Source: Isoperla grammatica (taxonomy: Eukaryota; Arthropoda; Insecta; Plecoptera; Perlodidae). Taken from it: a stretch of 64,000 bases of DNA. The notes under the pieces are model-generated. The model did no database searches. It was not told the origin of the DNA and saw only the letters and a list, made by a program, of their open reading frames with translations. Where the stretch lies: assembly GCA_945910005.1 (NCBI GenBank), contig OX246745.1, forward strand, positions 41,052,564-41,116,563, in the 5' to 3' direction. The first letter of the stretch is position 1, and each line of letters begins with the position of its first letter. A program made the position numbers and the translations under genes. This document shows positions 10,943 through 64,000 of this stretch, piece by piece.

Positions 10943-12193
10943 CATCCCACATATTATCTACTTAACATGGAACAATGCTTTGGAATAAATACATTTTCTC
11001 ATTAAATTGAAATCTGTTATACCGTATTCATAACTGTGAAAATTGTAATTTATGTACTTGGGCATATGTTCATGAAAAAGAGCTAACTAATGATTGCAAA
11101 AGCCAATAGATATGAAATAGAATTGTTAGCTAACAGTTGGTAACAATGTTATAACAATCAACACAGAAACACTGCACCACAACAAACATATAACAGAAAG
11201 ATTATCAGGCAAGAAGTGATTTACTCCTGGGTGTTGTTTTGACAAGTCACTGAAGAGTTAATTACTAATTCAAGATAATGTAAGTGTCGTGAATTGTTGA
11301 TGCAAGGTATGTAAATGTAACGAGGATGTTAAATATAGCTGTCCCAAGACTACCTTACAATTGCTTTCGTCACAGGCGACTGGTTCGTAGCCAATCGGCG
11401 ATTGGAATTGGCGCTGATGTGTCTCGGGCGGTTCGCCGGTTGGCTACGACTGCCCCGGATGTGACGAAAGCAGGTGTAAAGTAATCTTGGGTCCACTATA
11501 GCAGTTGAGCTAACAAATAAAAACGTACATACATGGAGGAGTATATCGGTTCTCGTCTACGGGTGGTGAAAGCCTCCAACAACTTATGGAGGGTTAGGAA
11601 ATTAACAGCAGCGATCTTAGAAATGTGTAACGTAGGTGGCTGGTCGGATTCCATCTCGTAATTCAAACACTAGCATTGCCCAAGTGTTAAGTTAGAAGAT
11701 GACTTCAGAAGTTATGGAAGGTGTTTTCTTATGGCTTCCCACCCTAATAGTAACACTGGTACTACTAAGTGACTAAGGGCTGGTCTTACTATCTCCTAAT
11801 AGGAAAGTTGTTTGTAGCAATTAAGCTATTTGGAGGATTTCTAGGTTTTTAATTGGTGGTTGCCATGGAGACAACAAGCTATTTGACGAATAAGTAGTTA
11901 TTGGGACATTGTAAGACTGGACCTTAGTGAACAGTTTGAATGAGAGCACTATATGCTACATGCAGAGCATTTCAATTCATGATAAAAGACAGGAATCTTT
12001 ACTTTGACTGTGGAGTTCTAACACTAACAATGTAAACACAAACACTAAATGTAGCCTACCGTAGTCAACAAAGCCAATGGATTAATTGTGTACGAAGTAT
12101 TTATTTCATAAAACTTCTGTAATATAGGCCTACACAATATATTACAAATGAGCGAGTTTTAGAAGCGTCAAACTGTAGTTACTATAGTAAATC
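10943..12193. other. Non-genic stretch with a foldback MITE
   Basis: Mostly unique AT-rich sequence. At about 11343-11477 an imperfect inverted repeat (cccaagactacc...ctttcgtcac and gtgacgaaag...taatcttggg) forms a 130-bp foldback element with no assigned superfamily. Confidence 0.5.
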
Positions 12194-12197
12194 TTAA

Positions 12198-12689
12198 CAC
12201 ATTGTAGACCAGAAACGAGAATTTTTGTTATTCCATGCCGATCGTAAACGTCCAGACCCGAGAATTTTTGTTTTTCCCTGCCATATTTTGTTACAATCTG
12301 TGCTCATTCAATTGAAGTAGTTTTTGGTAGCAGGGTAGCTGATGCACTTACCAACGTACTTGTTTTTATTTTTCGCTGAAAAAGGTGGCATACAAGTCGT
12401 GATTATAGATTGTGACTTACGCGTGTATCTCTTTTGTATAAGCACGACTTCACAGAATCCACGTTTAGAAGTTCTCTCAAACATAATTATTAGCGAGGTA
12501 TTTATTTTGCTGACGAGTTGTCTGCTGGCGACTACAGTGTTGTAGAAATATAATCGCACGATATTTTAGTGCATTAAGTGACAGTGATGGAGGTAAAGAT
12601 GACGTAATGTGGGCGTTTGTGGTAAACACGTGTCAAATCATCTGGGCAAAACTGCCCGGACAGCGTAAAATCGTCCGTACTACAATGTG
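12198..12689. mobile_element. Candidate piggyBac-like MITE
   Basis: The left edge is TTAA followed by CACATTGTAG; the right edge is CTACAATGTG followed by TTTT. The 10-bp inverted repeat is perfect, but the second TTAA would have to be mutated. The interior repeats acgagaatttttgtt and contains no transposase. Confidence 0.4.
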
Positions 12690-14477
12690 TTTTGATCAAC
12701 TATTCAGCTGTTGAAAATTAAGTTAATTGTCAATACCTTTTGAAACGCCAATTCTTCCAAGTACTTTTGGCAATCTTTGCAGTCAAGTATCAACCGGTGA
12801 CATATGTATCTTGACGATTCTATCAGTTACTTCCTCTATCTAGCGTGTTGTTGTGTTATGCTTCTCAGTTCCCAACTTGTCACAACCTATATGCACTATG
12901 TATGTCACAATCACTTCAGTAGGTAAGGTACGATCCACAGTTCTTTGATGTCGTATAATATATATTTCTGCACATTTTGATATCCTCAATTAAATACAAT
13001 CACATGTTTGCTTTCTTCTATTCCTAGGTCTATTAGGTAATTACAGCCACATCACAAATTTTACATTTTTTTTTATATGCAAAAATTACATTTTTTCTTT
13101 GGTTAGTATTGTTTATTTTAATGTGTATATTTTATACCTAAGGTAGTTAAGCGATAAAAAAAGATATGAGACATAACTTTTTATTTATATTCTCATTTTA
13201 GACTAAGTCATGTAAATGCATTCGTTTTGAGATTAAAACCCTTCGACATTCGATTTTAAGCAGCTCTATTTGTGTGTTTGTTCAGACGACTATCTAGCAC
13301 ATCACTATCTGGCACATGACTATCTAGCACATCACTATCTAGCATATGACTATGCTACTTCAATGTCAATCTGAATATACTAATTACTTAGGAGATTAAT
13401 ATTTAATTATAGAGTAATATAATACATTGACATTCACTGGGATTCAGTTAATAAAATTGCATTGTTGTACTCAATCAAGTTGAATTGAATAAAATTCATA
13501 AGTTTTAGTTTAGTGCCCTGTAGGGTGATCTAATAATTAGAGGTGTTTGATTGTTGTAATTGGCAACAATAACTGGCTTTGCATACTTTATAATTTTGTC
13601 TTCATTAGAAACTGACAGTTAAGCCTTAGATTTTAATTGAGAATTAAATTTAAATTCCGCTATTCAATTAGTGTTAAATAGCCGAAAAACATAATATGTA
13701 TGCCACAAAACATATTATTTGCTATTTTATACAAACACTCACAAAAAATTATATTTTTTATAAATTTGCTCTACATGAATTACACACATGCTCTGTTTAG
13801 TGAAATATTTGTCTAAACATTGTGGTTCACAATTTGTCGATCAAATATCTAGCGGGTGGTATGCTTTCCATACTGCCTTACAACAACAGACCATCCAGTC
13901 CCTCCTCTAAAGCAACGCCATCCAATGCAGAGCACTGTCTACCACACGATCTAGATACAGAACTTGAGACACCAAGTGTGATAGTATTTATTGTCACTGT
14001 GATAATTATCATTGTCCATTGAAATTTATAGATGCACAGTTGAGTCGGGCATCACAAGGCCTCGACAGTTTTAGGCTTGGTCTAGGCTCTAAGCAAGATT
14101 ACGACAGAAGTTACCAAATCCCATGAAAAGATCTGGGCCATGTCTAATTTTTCAAGTATTGTCTATAGTGCAATATATTAATACGATAAGGTAGAAAAGC
14201 GCAACAGTAAAACCCCGGTGACGTGATAATTGACGAAGTTAGATGTAGGTGAATTGCCATTTCAAATGCTGGTGCAACTATCCTTAACCACTCTTCCCAG
14301 ACACAATGGCAACAGAAACTGCAGGTGTTGGCCACTTGTGCTCAATCAGAAAGTTAGAATACTGTCAGCTTTAGTTGGGAAGTAATCGGTGTTATTGTAT
14401 TTAAACCGTTGCTGAAATGGTTGTTCAATCACTTCTTCACAACAAATATGACCATCAGTGCTTTCAGTGATCCGTGT
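12690..14477. other. Non-genic stretch
   Basis: AT-rich intergenic sequence. A short run of a 15-17 bp unit (actatctagcacat and variants) lies at about 13289-13350. No gene was recognised. Confidence 0.55.
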
Positions 14478-14909
14478 TAGGCCTGTGCATACAATCGAAA
14501 ATTTCAAATAGATTTGCAAATAATTACTACCCTAAATTGGATTCAAAATTCAAATACAAACTCTTCAAAATTCAAACAAAACATTTTTTTTAAGGATATA
14601 ATGTTTAGAAGCAAACAGATCTGTAATCATTAGGAACTATTTGCAAGTAGCGCAAGTCTACTAGGCTATATTTAGGAACAGATAAAGAAACTCCAAGCAA
14701 ATTGGAATGGTACTTTTAGCACAAGTTTCAATATTGTGCAGCAATGATTGAAAAAACAATAACGTTGAAACAAGCTATTGTTTTTAATTCATTCTTATTT
14801 TTCCCATAATCATTCAAAGCTATTCTATTTTCCTAATTTGAAGTAAAAACTTTCTTTGCTTGAATATTTGATATTCGATTTGAATTGAAAAATCGCTTTG
14901 CACAGGCTA
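14478..14909. mobile_element. hAT-like MITE remnant
   Basis: The left end taggcctgtgcata and right end gcacaggcta are inverted relative to each other (TAG(G)CCTGTGCA). Subterminal regions are rich in attcaaat-type repeats. No matching target duplication was seen, so this is a degenerate or misbounded copy. Confidence 0.5.
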
Positions 14910-16391
14910 AATGTTTGTAAATTGTTCTCTATTGAATACCACGATGTTGACAGTAAGTACTGTATACAATAAAACTCTGGCATGTGGAGATTTCTCACTG
15001 ATCACACTTGTGGGGGTGAAACAATCTCAGTCCAGAGAAAACACTGCATTTTACTGACCTACAACATGCCGTTAGCTTGCTCACCTTTCACTTTGTAATA
15101 ACGAACTTTACCCTGATAACAATGCAAGCAACTGAGGTTTTACTGTATCTTTAATTAAATAAGCCATTCATATTTTGTTCAACAAAAGTTGAGGCATATT
15201 TACATTTTTAAGGGTGTTTAGTCCAATGAAAGCCACATGTTTAAATTAATCACAAACATGGCTAAGCATGGCGATTTTCTTAGCAAACAAAACAATTTGA
15301 TTTTCAAACACCTCTAGAACAAAGCCAGGCCAACATAATTAATATTAAGATGGCTCATTAGGCACAACATGTTCTATTATATATTTAATTGTAAATACTG
15401 TACTAGAGGAAATGTACATAAGAGTACCTAATCACTATTAAATGCAATCAGCTACTGAATGTGATGAACCTTTAACAACAGATTATATTACAAACAATGA
15501 TGGAATAATGAGAACATGTATAAAACAGATTTTGAACCTAGTACGTCAGATATTATCAAAGACGTGGCTATTGGATTCTCAATTTTATTTTGTCTGTATT
15601 CTTCTGATATGTTTTGAACTTGCATAAGTTCCCGGAAGGATAAATCACTGTTTTTTTTGTTACAAATAATTGACATTACTAAGGATCTATACTAAGTTCT
15701 ACATACTGTAAATAATTTATCATCACAGAAAAAGAAACAGGAACAAAGAAGCCTGCATACACAAACACAAAGAAATAATGTTTTCATAAGAATAGTGTAT
15801 TTTAATCTTCCAAAATTGAAGAAAGCTGAATTGTGCAATGCCGATCTCTAATTTCATCCGAATTGTTTCTCCTCTCCACAGTCTGTAGCCATAGAACTAT
15901 TCTCACACCGCAGTAGCATGTTCAACAGTGATTATAAAACAGAAGTATCTGTGATAAATTTTACATTGGAAAATGAGTGTAAATTGATGAATTCTAAACT
16001 AAGAAATACTCTCGAAGTGAATCTCTACTGAACGATTAAATCAAAATGAAATGAATAGTAACAAAAAACAAAACACTTTATTCATATTATTTTATATGGA
16101 AAAGTACGGGTAATCAAAAATGTAATTTACCAATAACACATTATTCATTGTCTGAGTTAGCCTACAGTGCAGAGTCTAAAGAATGCCATGACCGTGTAAG
16201 GGAATGTTATAGAACAATAGTGACTTTCAATTACAAAAAAGGCGTTCGATTGCAGAGTGATATGTTAAATATTAATACCGTATGCAGACAATAGAAAATC
16301 TCAACATTGGCTATTGAAATGCAAATGTGAAAATGGCTTTTGACCTTGAACAGATGTGAGAGAAAATTGTAAGCATTTAGCAACTAACAGG
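14910..16391. other. Non-genic stretch
   Basis: AT-rich sequence with no recognised gene, RNA or repeat. Confidence 0.55.
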
Positions 16392-16399
16392 CTAGCCAT

Positions 16400-18708
16400 T
16401 AGGGTTGTGCGAACCTGGGTTTTTTGATTTCGAACCGAACTCGAACTTTCAGGGTGAGCGTCCGTCGAACTTCGAACTTGCAAAAAATTTCGAACCGAAC
16501 CCGAGTCGAACTCGAACCGAACTTATAAATTGCGTTTAGAGAAACTACGAGAAAAGAAAGCATTCTAATTTATCAAGTGCACCTTTATTATTTACGTGAC
16601 CTGACCTGGATCAAATCATGAAGTTGCTATTACAAAATCCATGATCAAACCAACATTTGAAAATTATTACAGGGCTGTGTAATTACATTAGCATAATCAA
16701 CTTTCATCTATAGTATGACATTGTATGACTGGTATGACATAGTATGACATATAGTATCACAATATAATCTTAGGCCTAGGCCTATTCAATTCAACTCTGC
16801 TCTAATAAACTCCAGTAATGATTGCTCTTTCTTTAATTCAAACTCAGTTAATTTAAATTTACATATAGCCTAATAATTCAAAGTAAAAGTGATGATTTTG
16901 AAGTCCCTGCAGTAGGCTTGGTTTATATTTTATGCATAAAACTAAGTGTTTAATGTTCTAATATTTAGAAAGGCCTAGGCCTAGGCCTTACTAAATACTA
17001 GGAAAACGCTCCGCATTGACAGATGAGCGATTTTTTTCAATGTATCAAATCAAATAAATCATTTGCATATCATATTACTCTTTAAAAAAAAAAATACCTT
17101 TATAATAAACATATGATTTTTTTACAAGATGGCGGATCAAGTTACAACCTTATAACTTAAGTATATTATTTCTTGATATGTTGCTAATAAATGTACGAAA
17201 TATTATTTAAATCCGTTAAGAAGTTTTCTTTAAAGAAATTAAAACCTTCAAGTTGATAGATTTCCGCATAATTTCATTCGACCGTGGTCTACTCAATAGG
17301 CTCTAATTCATAAACTATTAAACCTATCAGTGTATGGAAAGTTCCATAATGTAGATACAGACTATATCTAAAATGTAATATTGTTTAATCATACAATAAC
17401 TTGCATTTAAACTATAATAATAGCTTTTTAAATTGTCGACCAAGTTTGTTGTTATTTTCTGCATGTTTGCCGTGAAAGTCATAAAACATACACGTCATTG
17501 TAGCCATTCTATGATAGCTATCAAAATTCCAAATACATAGTGAGAAAGGTCTGATTGCGTAATGCGTAAGCCATTTCGGCAGCATACTATGTGCATCTTA
17601 CTTCAATGGTCCGCAAATGAGAAACATTTATGTGGAGCACTGTAAAGAAACCAATGAAAATTCCCGTAAATAGAAACTAAATATTTTTTTACAAAATGGC
17701 GGTTTAAGTTACAATTCTAAAACTTTTATCCAGTATCGACATTGTTGATATGGATATAAATATAAAACATTATTTAAATCTGTCCATAACTTTCAATTAA
17801 AAAAAAATAAAACTGGATTTGTTTCACTAATTAATTTTTTGTAGGTTGAAATCTTGACGAATTTTGGTGGTTATGTTAACAGCATCTAGTTTAGTGGTCA
17901 CGAGCGTTAAATTAAAATTTCAGCCAAATCCGTCAAGCCGTTTGACCTGTGCGCGACGAACAAAATTTAGCGCACATACAGACACACAGACAAAGCGCCG
18001 ATCGAGTTGTATGGAGAGATTCACTTCGCTTCGCTACGCTCATCTAATAAAAACCTATCTAACCTAAGAACATGCTACTTCTTTATTTTGTTAGCGACTT
18101 TTGCAATGGACGGCCCGGGATCATCGGCATCTTCTTCTTTAAAATCCATTTTTACGATAAAGTTACGAGAAACTATAATACGAAAGGAAAATTCATAGCA
18201 AGTGGCAAGGTTAGGAAACGTCGTCAAATCGCTCGTCGGTTTACTGGTTTACTGATACGTAAGTGCCTACTTAACGAAAAGTTACGGACATTATTGCTGT
18301 GCACAAAGTTCGTTAATAAAAACAGCTTTAAAATAAATTGTTTTAAATTGAGCCACAATACGCATGTGGACGTGTTTCTACGTTGATTTTGATATAAATA
18401 CAAGTAAATCTTGCATAAGAATGCAATTGAATGCCAATGCAAAAAGTAGGTCTACATGAACGACGTTGGCTACACTGCCCTGCTCTCGTTCTAGTTCGAC
18501 CTTGAGCGGTGATATATCGATAGGTCGACAGCGCTTATAGTGCACATGGCGGCCGATAGTAGAGTTTCAATGTCGCGCGGGAAATTCGAATTTCAAAGAC
18601 GAACTTTGATATTTACGAACTCGAAATCAAATTAAACCATTCAAACCCGCACCGAACGTTCTCAGAGTTCGAGTTCTAGTTCGAATTTCGAACGTTCGCA
18701 CAACTTTA
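16400..18708. mobile_element. hAT element (non-autonomous) with nested repeat
   Basis: Perfect 8-bp target duplication ctagccat at 16392-16399 and 18709-18716. The termini are TAGGGTTGTGCGAAC and, inverted, TAAAGTTGTGCGAAC. Subterminal regions carry many copies of ttcgaac/gaactcgaac. A second repeat (about 16998-18058) has inserted inside it. No transposase frame was recognised; a short frame at 18007-18198 starting MDGPGSSASSS is too short to assign. Confidence 0.9.
16998..18058. repeat. Unclassified interspersed repeat, family A
   Basis: The head is ggaaaacgctccgc then gacagatgagcgattttttt. Two internal sub-repeats follow, each with acaa(g/a)atggcgg and an attatttaaatc block, then cagccaaatccgtcaagccg. 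The tail is gagattcacttcgcttcgct. The same order is seen at 37303-41220. A short CA/GA-rich tract (cacatacagacacacagac) lies near the tail, where the second copy has expanded into (CA)n. Confidence 0.75.
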
Positions 18709-18716
18709 CTAGCCAT

Positions 18717-19732
18717 ATGACTGCCCTATTGCATAATGCTCTATGTCTAAGATGGATGGGCAACTATCCTCAGAACTAGCAGAGGTACTATATTGTGATG
18801 CATCATGAAATTTCAATCTGAGGTAGTAAAAATACTGAGACAAAACCCCGAAAAGCTCGAGTGAAATGCGAGGAGCACGTGACTAAAATTAGTTGTAATT
18901 GTTTCAACGAGCAGTTTAAAACAAGAGCAACCCGAGTTTATAAACTTACTAATACATGTACGTGAGAATTATTTTGGAATTTACTGAGACCTTCCAAACA
19001 TTCTGTCCCACCACACAAGGAACTGTGGTACTTACATGAGTGACAACAACTGTTTTATGTGCCGGTCAACAACACCAAACTTCGATTGTTACTTAACACC
19101 CAAGAGATCCTGTTTTATCCAGTTTAACTGAATTGGACTGACAAAATATATTATTTTAACTACCTAACACAACATACATTTGAAATTTATTCAAACTTGG
19201 AAGCCAGATTTGTTTGCTTTTTTGTGTTTTATACTTTGAATTTAAATGAACTTAAGTCACTCATCTTAGCCTACAACCGACGCGTTCAGAACGTAGAAAA
19301 GCATCGCAACGGGTGAATACCTCCAGCTGCAGACCCCAACATGCCTGCACAAGTTGGATGTTTTACGTGCGCGTTTAACTCGTTTTCATTCTTGCCGGGT
19401 TGCCTATAACAAAGAAACTTACTTATTCTTCTGGACCACGATAAACTTATAGGGAGTATCCGGACTTTGCTAGAAATAACTTGTCGAACAGAACTACTTT
19501 CTTCTTCATCAATGAAAGAATACCTACATAAAATTGATCCATATGTGTGAATTTATTACACTGCATACATGTTTGACTAGCATCAACACAGTCCTTCATA
19601 AGCCACACTAATATGAAAATAATTATTGAATTGCATAAATGCTGTTTGAGAGGCATTTATGAAGGCAGAAACCAAGTTACCCGCTACACTAAGCTAATCC
19701 AATGATAAGTGCAACCTGGGTCACTTTAATGT
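18717..19732. other. Non-genic stretch
   Basis: No gene, RNA or repeat recognised. Confidence 0.5.
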
Positions 19733-20481
19733 TAGGGGTTGCGAATCCAACTTGTTGATTTCGAATCCGAATCTCGAATCCTGAGCAACGATATGCTCGA
19801 GTTCGAATCCGAATCCAAATATCTGTTAACCCACCAAGCCAAATTAATTATAAAAGATTAGATTTACATAACAATGAAACGAAGTACGAGACGTAGTTTC
19901 GTGACGTAGACGGCGGCCTCGTTAGTCACCTGATAGTTCGGTAATAATCGACAATCGATATAATTGCGAGTTCTGGTTGCGCGATGATTGATATAATTGC
20001 GAGTTCTGGTTGCGCGATGATTGATATAATTGCGAGTTCTGGTTGCGCGATGATTGATATAATTGCGAGTTCTGGTTGCGCGATGATTGATATAATTGCG
20101 AGTTCTGGTTGGGCGACGATTGATATAATTGTGAGTTCTGGTTGCGTGACGATTGATATAATTGTGAGTTCTGGTTGCGCGACGATTGATATAATTCTGA
20201 GTTCTGGTTGTGCGACGATTGATATAATTGTGAGTTCTGGTTGCACGACGATTGATATAATTGCGAGTTCTGGTTGCGTGACGATTGATATAATTCTTAG
20301 TTCTGGTTGCGCGACAATCGATATAATTGCGAGTTTCTCGGTTGCAGTCTTGTTTGGCACCGGATTTGAATTTGTACGAATACTTCGAAATGTTAAGATT
20401 TTGGATTCGAGTGACAAATCGAATTCGAATATTAAAAGACTCTATCCGGATTCGATAGTTTGAAAGCTTGGCACACCCCTA
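19733..20481. mobile_element. hAT-like element with internal minisatellite
   Basis: The left end TAGGGGTTGCGAATCC and the right end, inverted TAGGGGTGTGCCAAGC, are hAT-like. Subterminal regions are rich in cgaatccgaat motifs. Flanking 8-mers do not match clearly (tttaatgt, acatatgt). Confidence 0.6.
19955..20335. repeat. 33-bp minisatellite, about 11.5 units
   Basis: Units contain gatataattgcgagttctgg followed by ttgcgcgacgatt. The left units are near identical and the right units are diverged at several positions. The 33-bp period keeps frames open on both strands, giving spurious repeat proteins. Confidence 0.95.
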
Positions 20482-21094
20482 ACATATGTTCCTACATTTC
20501 AGGTAGGCCCTACTTCAAATGTTTTTTTTTTTTTTTTCCTCTTATGCAATGATGACCTTTCAGCCATTCATTTTTCTCGCTATCCAAATGTAATAAGGGC
20601 ACAAATAAGGTCTTGGCTGTGCAACCAAGATTCTACTCCAGCCTTTTGTAATTACACGAAGATGACAGAAGACAATTCAAAAACATAATAAGAAATGTTG
20701 AAGGGTTGGAATGTAGGCTACATTTAATTTTGTAATCGCACAAAAATAACAATTCAACAAACAACAAATTTTGAAGGGCTGGAATATACATAAGTTTTTT
20801 TTTTAAATTTAGATTCCCAATACGAGAAATAGAACTATTAACACAAAGTCACAAACCATTAAATCTTTGGTGTATGCCTACAGACTTCCAAGTTCTCAAA
20901 ACGCTCGTATATTGTTTAAACTTAACGAGCGAGAGCGGACAATAAACCGTTAAGCAAAGGGTGTAAACAAAAATTAGTGAGTAAAATAATTCTTCCGATT
21001 TCCATCACTGATTGTATACAGAAAATACAAAGAAAGAAATGAAAAAGAACAGGAATTAAATGAGTCTATAAAAGAAGAGATGTCGGTGTGCCAA
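20482..21094 (-). other. 3' flank / probable 3' UTR of the ABHD gene
   Basis: Sequence downstream of the ABHD stop codon on the minus strand. It contains a T-rich run at about 20521-20537. No unambiguous poly(A) signal was identified, so the transcript end is not placed. Confidence 0.45.
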
Positions 21095-61259
<40,165 letters not shown>

Positions 61260-62990
61260 ACGCACTGCGCCAAATATCAATAAAATATCCACGGACGTAC
61301 TATCTTTTACGAAAACTTAAACCCCATGTCCTCACGTGTTCGTAACCGTGTACCGGCCAAACTACTGAACAATTTACTGCGAAGAAAAAATCAGAATGAA
61401 AATATTGTTATCTGCTGGTATTAAAAATATAACCTTGTTCACAATTACAGTGGATCACAAAAAACACGTTCAAGTGTCCTTCAGTGTACAAGCAGTAGGG
61501 CCTACCTAGATTATGAAGGTCGTAAGACCTATGCGTGGCCTTTTCCAAAATGACGAAAGTAGAAATTCTATGTTTTGCAATGGCAATTTAAAACATGAGT
61601 AAATGGAAGAAGAGTAATAGATTTAAAAACATTAATGGGCAATTCATACAGAAATGTCACAAAAGTTGAAGTGAAATAGTAGTAACATCATCAGCTGTTC
61701 ACTGCCTCCTAGATACATGAAGTTGTCAACGAGAGAGTCTAGTCTAGTGAAAGGAATAATACCTCGTGTTTATTGGCTATTATAAACGCTAGCTTTTAAT
61801 TGGTCTACATCGTGGTCTACATGTTACCAGGAAATTTGAATGAGAAAGTTCTCTGGGGAACCTCTCGGCGAACATAATAATAAATATTTGTTAAATTCTT
61901 CAACCGACAGCGATTGACTAGTCAACCAATGTAAGTTTCAAATTACGAGTAATTTAATAGGTTTGTAGTAAAAATCGTAATTTGCAACTTACAAATAACT
62001 AATAAGCGAATAAGCGAGTTGTGAGGAAACGTTTGTGGCACACAGAATTAAATTGTGTGAGCTTCCAATGGTCCGTAAAACTGTAACGTTAGATTATTAC
62101 CCTAACCTTTCAGAACATCCTTCGTTTGTTAGCCAGATCCATTTGACATGCGTAGGCCCCTACTGTGTTCAATTCAAATCACCAACTACTTTGAGAAGTA
62201 TGTTGAACAAAACTAAACCCAAGAATGATATTAAAGCATCAAAATTTTCCAGATTGTTTGTAGAATCCCTCTATTCTCGTCCGTCGTCTTCCTTTTCCCT
62301 AAACCCCTTTCCCTCTTTCATTGCAACGTGATTCCCATCTCCTCTCAAGAACTGTCTCCCTTGCTTCTCTCCTATGTCTCTGTCCGTTTCCTTGCCTCCT
62401 CTATCCTGGAGCCTCCCTCCGCTCGTAACCTCCCCCTCCTGTGTTGTTGCTTTATCATCTCCCTCTATCCTTAAACCACTCCTCTCTTCCTCCTCTTCTC
62501 CCATATGTGTTTGTTATATTTTCTCCTGGCTTCTACTCCCCTGTTCCTCTCGACCACATATCGTCCTTCCTCTTCCCCATCATTCCTCCTCCCTCTTGCT
62601 CGTTTTCTCTTTGCCCTTCTCCCCGTCCTTCATATTCCATTTTCACTTTCTCCTTCCCTTCCTATAGTTTCCTCCGCTTTGCCCATTATGAGCCCCCCCC
62701 CACCAGTTTAATTGCCCCTTACCTTGACGGGTGCAGTCCGTCAAATTCCAAATCCTCCAGTTTGATCGCCACCATTGTCTCCACGAACCTCCTCCTTCTT
62801 CTCTACATGCTACTTCCAGCCGTCTCCTCTACCACCCCCGTCCTCCCCCATCACAACAACCTCCTGCTTGTGCTCACCACCCTAATTAGGTTTGCCTTCT
62901 CATCCCTCACTCCGCATTTGTTTCTTCCACCTGCATAGATACAACTTATAACACGTACCGCACGGTGCTTCTACCCTGGCCACTGAAGGA
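61260..62990. other. ABHD 5' flank and pyrimidine-rich region
   Basis: 61260 to about 62000 should contain the ABHD 5' UTR and promoter; no TATA box or other core element could be placed. About 62260-62900 is strongly C/T-rich on the plus strand, which keeps several frames open, but no domain, start context or splice pattern supports a gene. Confidence 0.5.
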
Positions 62991-62997
62991 GTCGCGT

Positions 62998-63768
62998 GCC
63001 TCTCCACTAGGAAAACGCTCTGTTTGACGCGTTGATAAGCAAGCGCGTCCATCTACAAACTTTCTGGCGTAAAGTTTTTAAAGCTAATAAAAACAACAAT
63101 TAACAACAATACAAGAATGCGCGTTGCAAGCATTTTCTAATTCCGTAGCTATTATACTTCCCAACATTGTTGGACGTTGTGCAATGTGCGTTGCTAAAAT
63201 TATTCGTTGTCATTTTGTTTAGTGTTTTCACCGCGGTCCACCACCGTTACTAACACGTATTGACAGCAATAGAAATAAAATTTCTACCCCTAATACGTAT
63301 CATATTGTGTTTATGTTAGTATATTCGTGACCGGACCATTTACTGACCAATTACTATAATATTGCCACCTCACATTTTGCCGTTACTGTGTTTCAGTAAA
63401 TTATTTTCGAGTAACTTTTGTGTAACTTTGCAAATACTTATCAAGCCAAAAAAAATGAACACATTCGTGACCGAAAAATGTTTATAAAAATGTGGCTATC
63501 TCACATTTTGCCGCCATTTGGTTTCAGAAAAATATTTAACAGTAACACTATAGTGTAACCTTTGTAACATTTCGAATGGTTTTGCCACAAAACTATACAC
63601 CTTCAATCCACATCGAGGCTTGTGGATGGTCTAAATTTCAACTTGATCGGACTTTCCGTTCGAACGCTATCGACAGACGTAAAAACAAAACTAAAAACAT
63701 ACAAAAAACAGAACGAAGTGCCATAAAGGTCTAATAAAGACGCTCGCTTCGCTCGCTTACCTATTGGA
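62998..63768 (+). repeat. Family B repeat, complete copy
   Basis: The head ggaaaacgctctgtttgacg, two internal sub-repeats with ctcacattttgccg, and the tail gacgctcgcttcgctcgctt are present in order. It is followed immediately by another head (ggaaaacgctctg at about 63768), so copies are joined head to tail. Confidence 0.8.
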
Positions 63769-64000
63769 AAACGCTCTGTATGACGCGTTGATAAGCAAGC
63801 GCGTCCATATCTCCGAACTTTCTGGCGAAAAGTTTTCTAAGCTAATAAAAACAACAATTGACAACAAATCAAGCATGCGCATTGCAGACTTTTTCTAATT
63901 TCCATAGCAATTATACTTTCCGAAATTGTTGAATGTAGAGCAGTGTGCGTTGCTAAGATTTTTCGTTGTCATGTTTTCAACACGGTCCGCCACCGTTACT
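63768..64000 (+). repeat. Family B repeat, second tandem copy (cut by the window end)
   Basis: It repeats the head of the previous unit (ggaaaacgctctgtatgacg...) with a few differences, up to cggtccgccaccgttact at the window edge. Confidence 0.8.

Noticed and set aside
19926..20463. Repeat protein with 11-residue units
   Set aside because: Produced by a 33-bp minisatellite inside a hAT-like element.
62035..62331. Possible first exon of a gene divergent from ABHD
   Set aside because: The frame begins with GTG, runs into the C/T-rich stretch and resembles no family I know; no donor or downstream exon was found.
62271..62938. Overlapping plus- and minus-strand frames at the right end
   Set aside because: The region is strongly C/T-rich, which removes stop codons; the frames show no recognisable domain or splice sites.

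Overview
The window is animal nuclear DNA, AT-rich and dominated by introns and transposons. Two conserved host genes are present with GT-AG introns. The species cannot be fixed from sequence alone. The abundant palindrome TAGGCCTA, very long (CA)n tracts, many hAT elements and LINEs of CR1/L2-like, I-like and Tx1-like type suggest a marine invertebrate with a large genome.

Host genes. (1) The left end holds the large last exon of SLC12A8 (cation-chloride cotransporter family, + strand, 1642-3456). It follows an intron that carries a 5'-truncated LINE. (2) From 61259 back to 21095 lies a complete eight-exon gene on the minus strand for an ABHD1/ABHD3-type alpha/beta hydrolase of 456 residues. 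All eight exons join in phase and the Ser-Asp-His triad is intact. The two genes converge, with about 17 kb of repeat-filled DNA between their 3' ends. Nothing to the right of 61259 was recognised as a gene.

Transposon layout, left to right. 248-1353: I-like LINE fragment. 4131-4886: 42-bp minisatellite. 5523-6768: hAT element carrying a head-to-head tRNA-like repeat and a (TA)n tract. 10099-10934: hAT with a BED-finger-like remnant. 16400-18708: hAT with a nested unclassified repeat. 19733-20481: hAT-like element with a 33-bp minisatellite. 21629-28256: hAT with 8-bp target duplications, inside which sits a near-intact two-ORF LINE (ORF1 26035-27891, ORF2 22877-26044). 29087-36853: Ty3/gypsy-type LTR element with 5-bp target duplications, its 5' LTR split by an I-like LINE (29262-33109), its body partly inverted, and a hAT near its 3' end. 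37184-41946: hAT-like unit holding a repeat whose (CA)n tract contains a Tx1-like LINE. Further right are 93-bp and 39-bp minisatellites, a decayed mariner, hATs at 48074, 51313 and 59410, a 283-bp tRNA-like tandem array with an inverted centre (53844-55175), and an unclassified repeat family at 58380 and, in tandem, at the right end.

The most interesting object is the LINE inside the 21629-28256 hAT. Its ORF1 combines a coiled-coil-like start, a TARG1/OARD1-like ADP-ribose macrodomain with both catalytic residues kept, and a complete SGNH/GDSL esterase domain. Its ORF2 has no AUG before the endonuclease and overlaps the end of ORF1. Second are the Tx1-like LINE lying in a (CA)n tract and the head-to-head tRNA-like arrays with (TA)n flanks at two loci.
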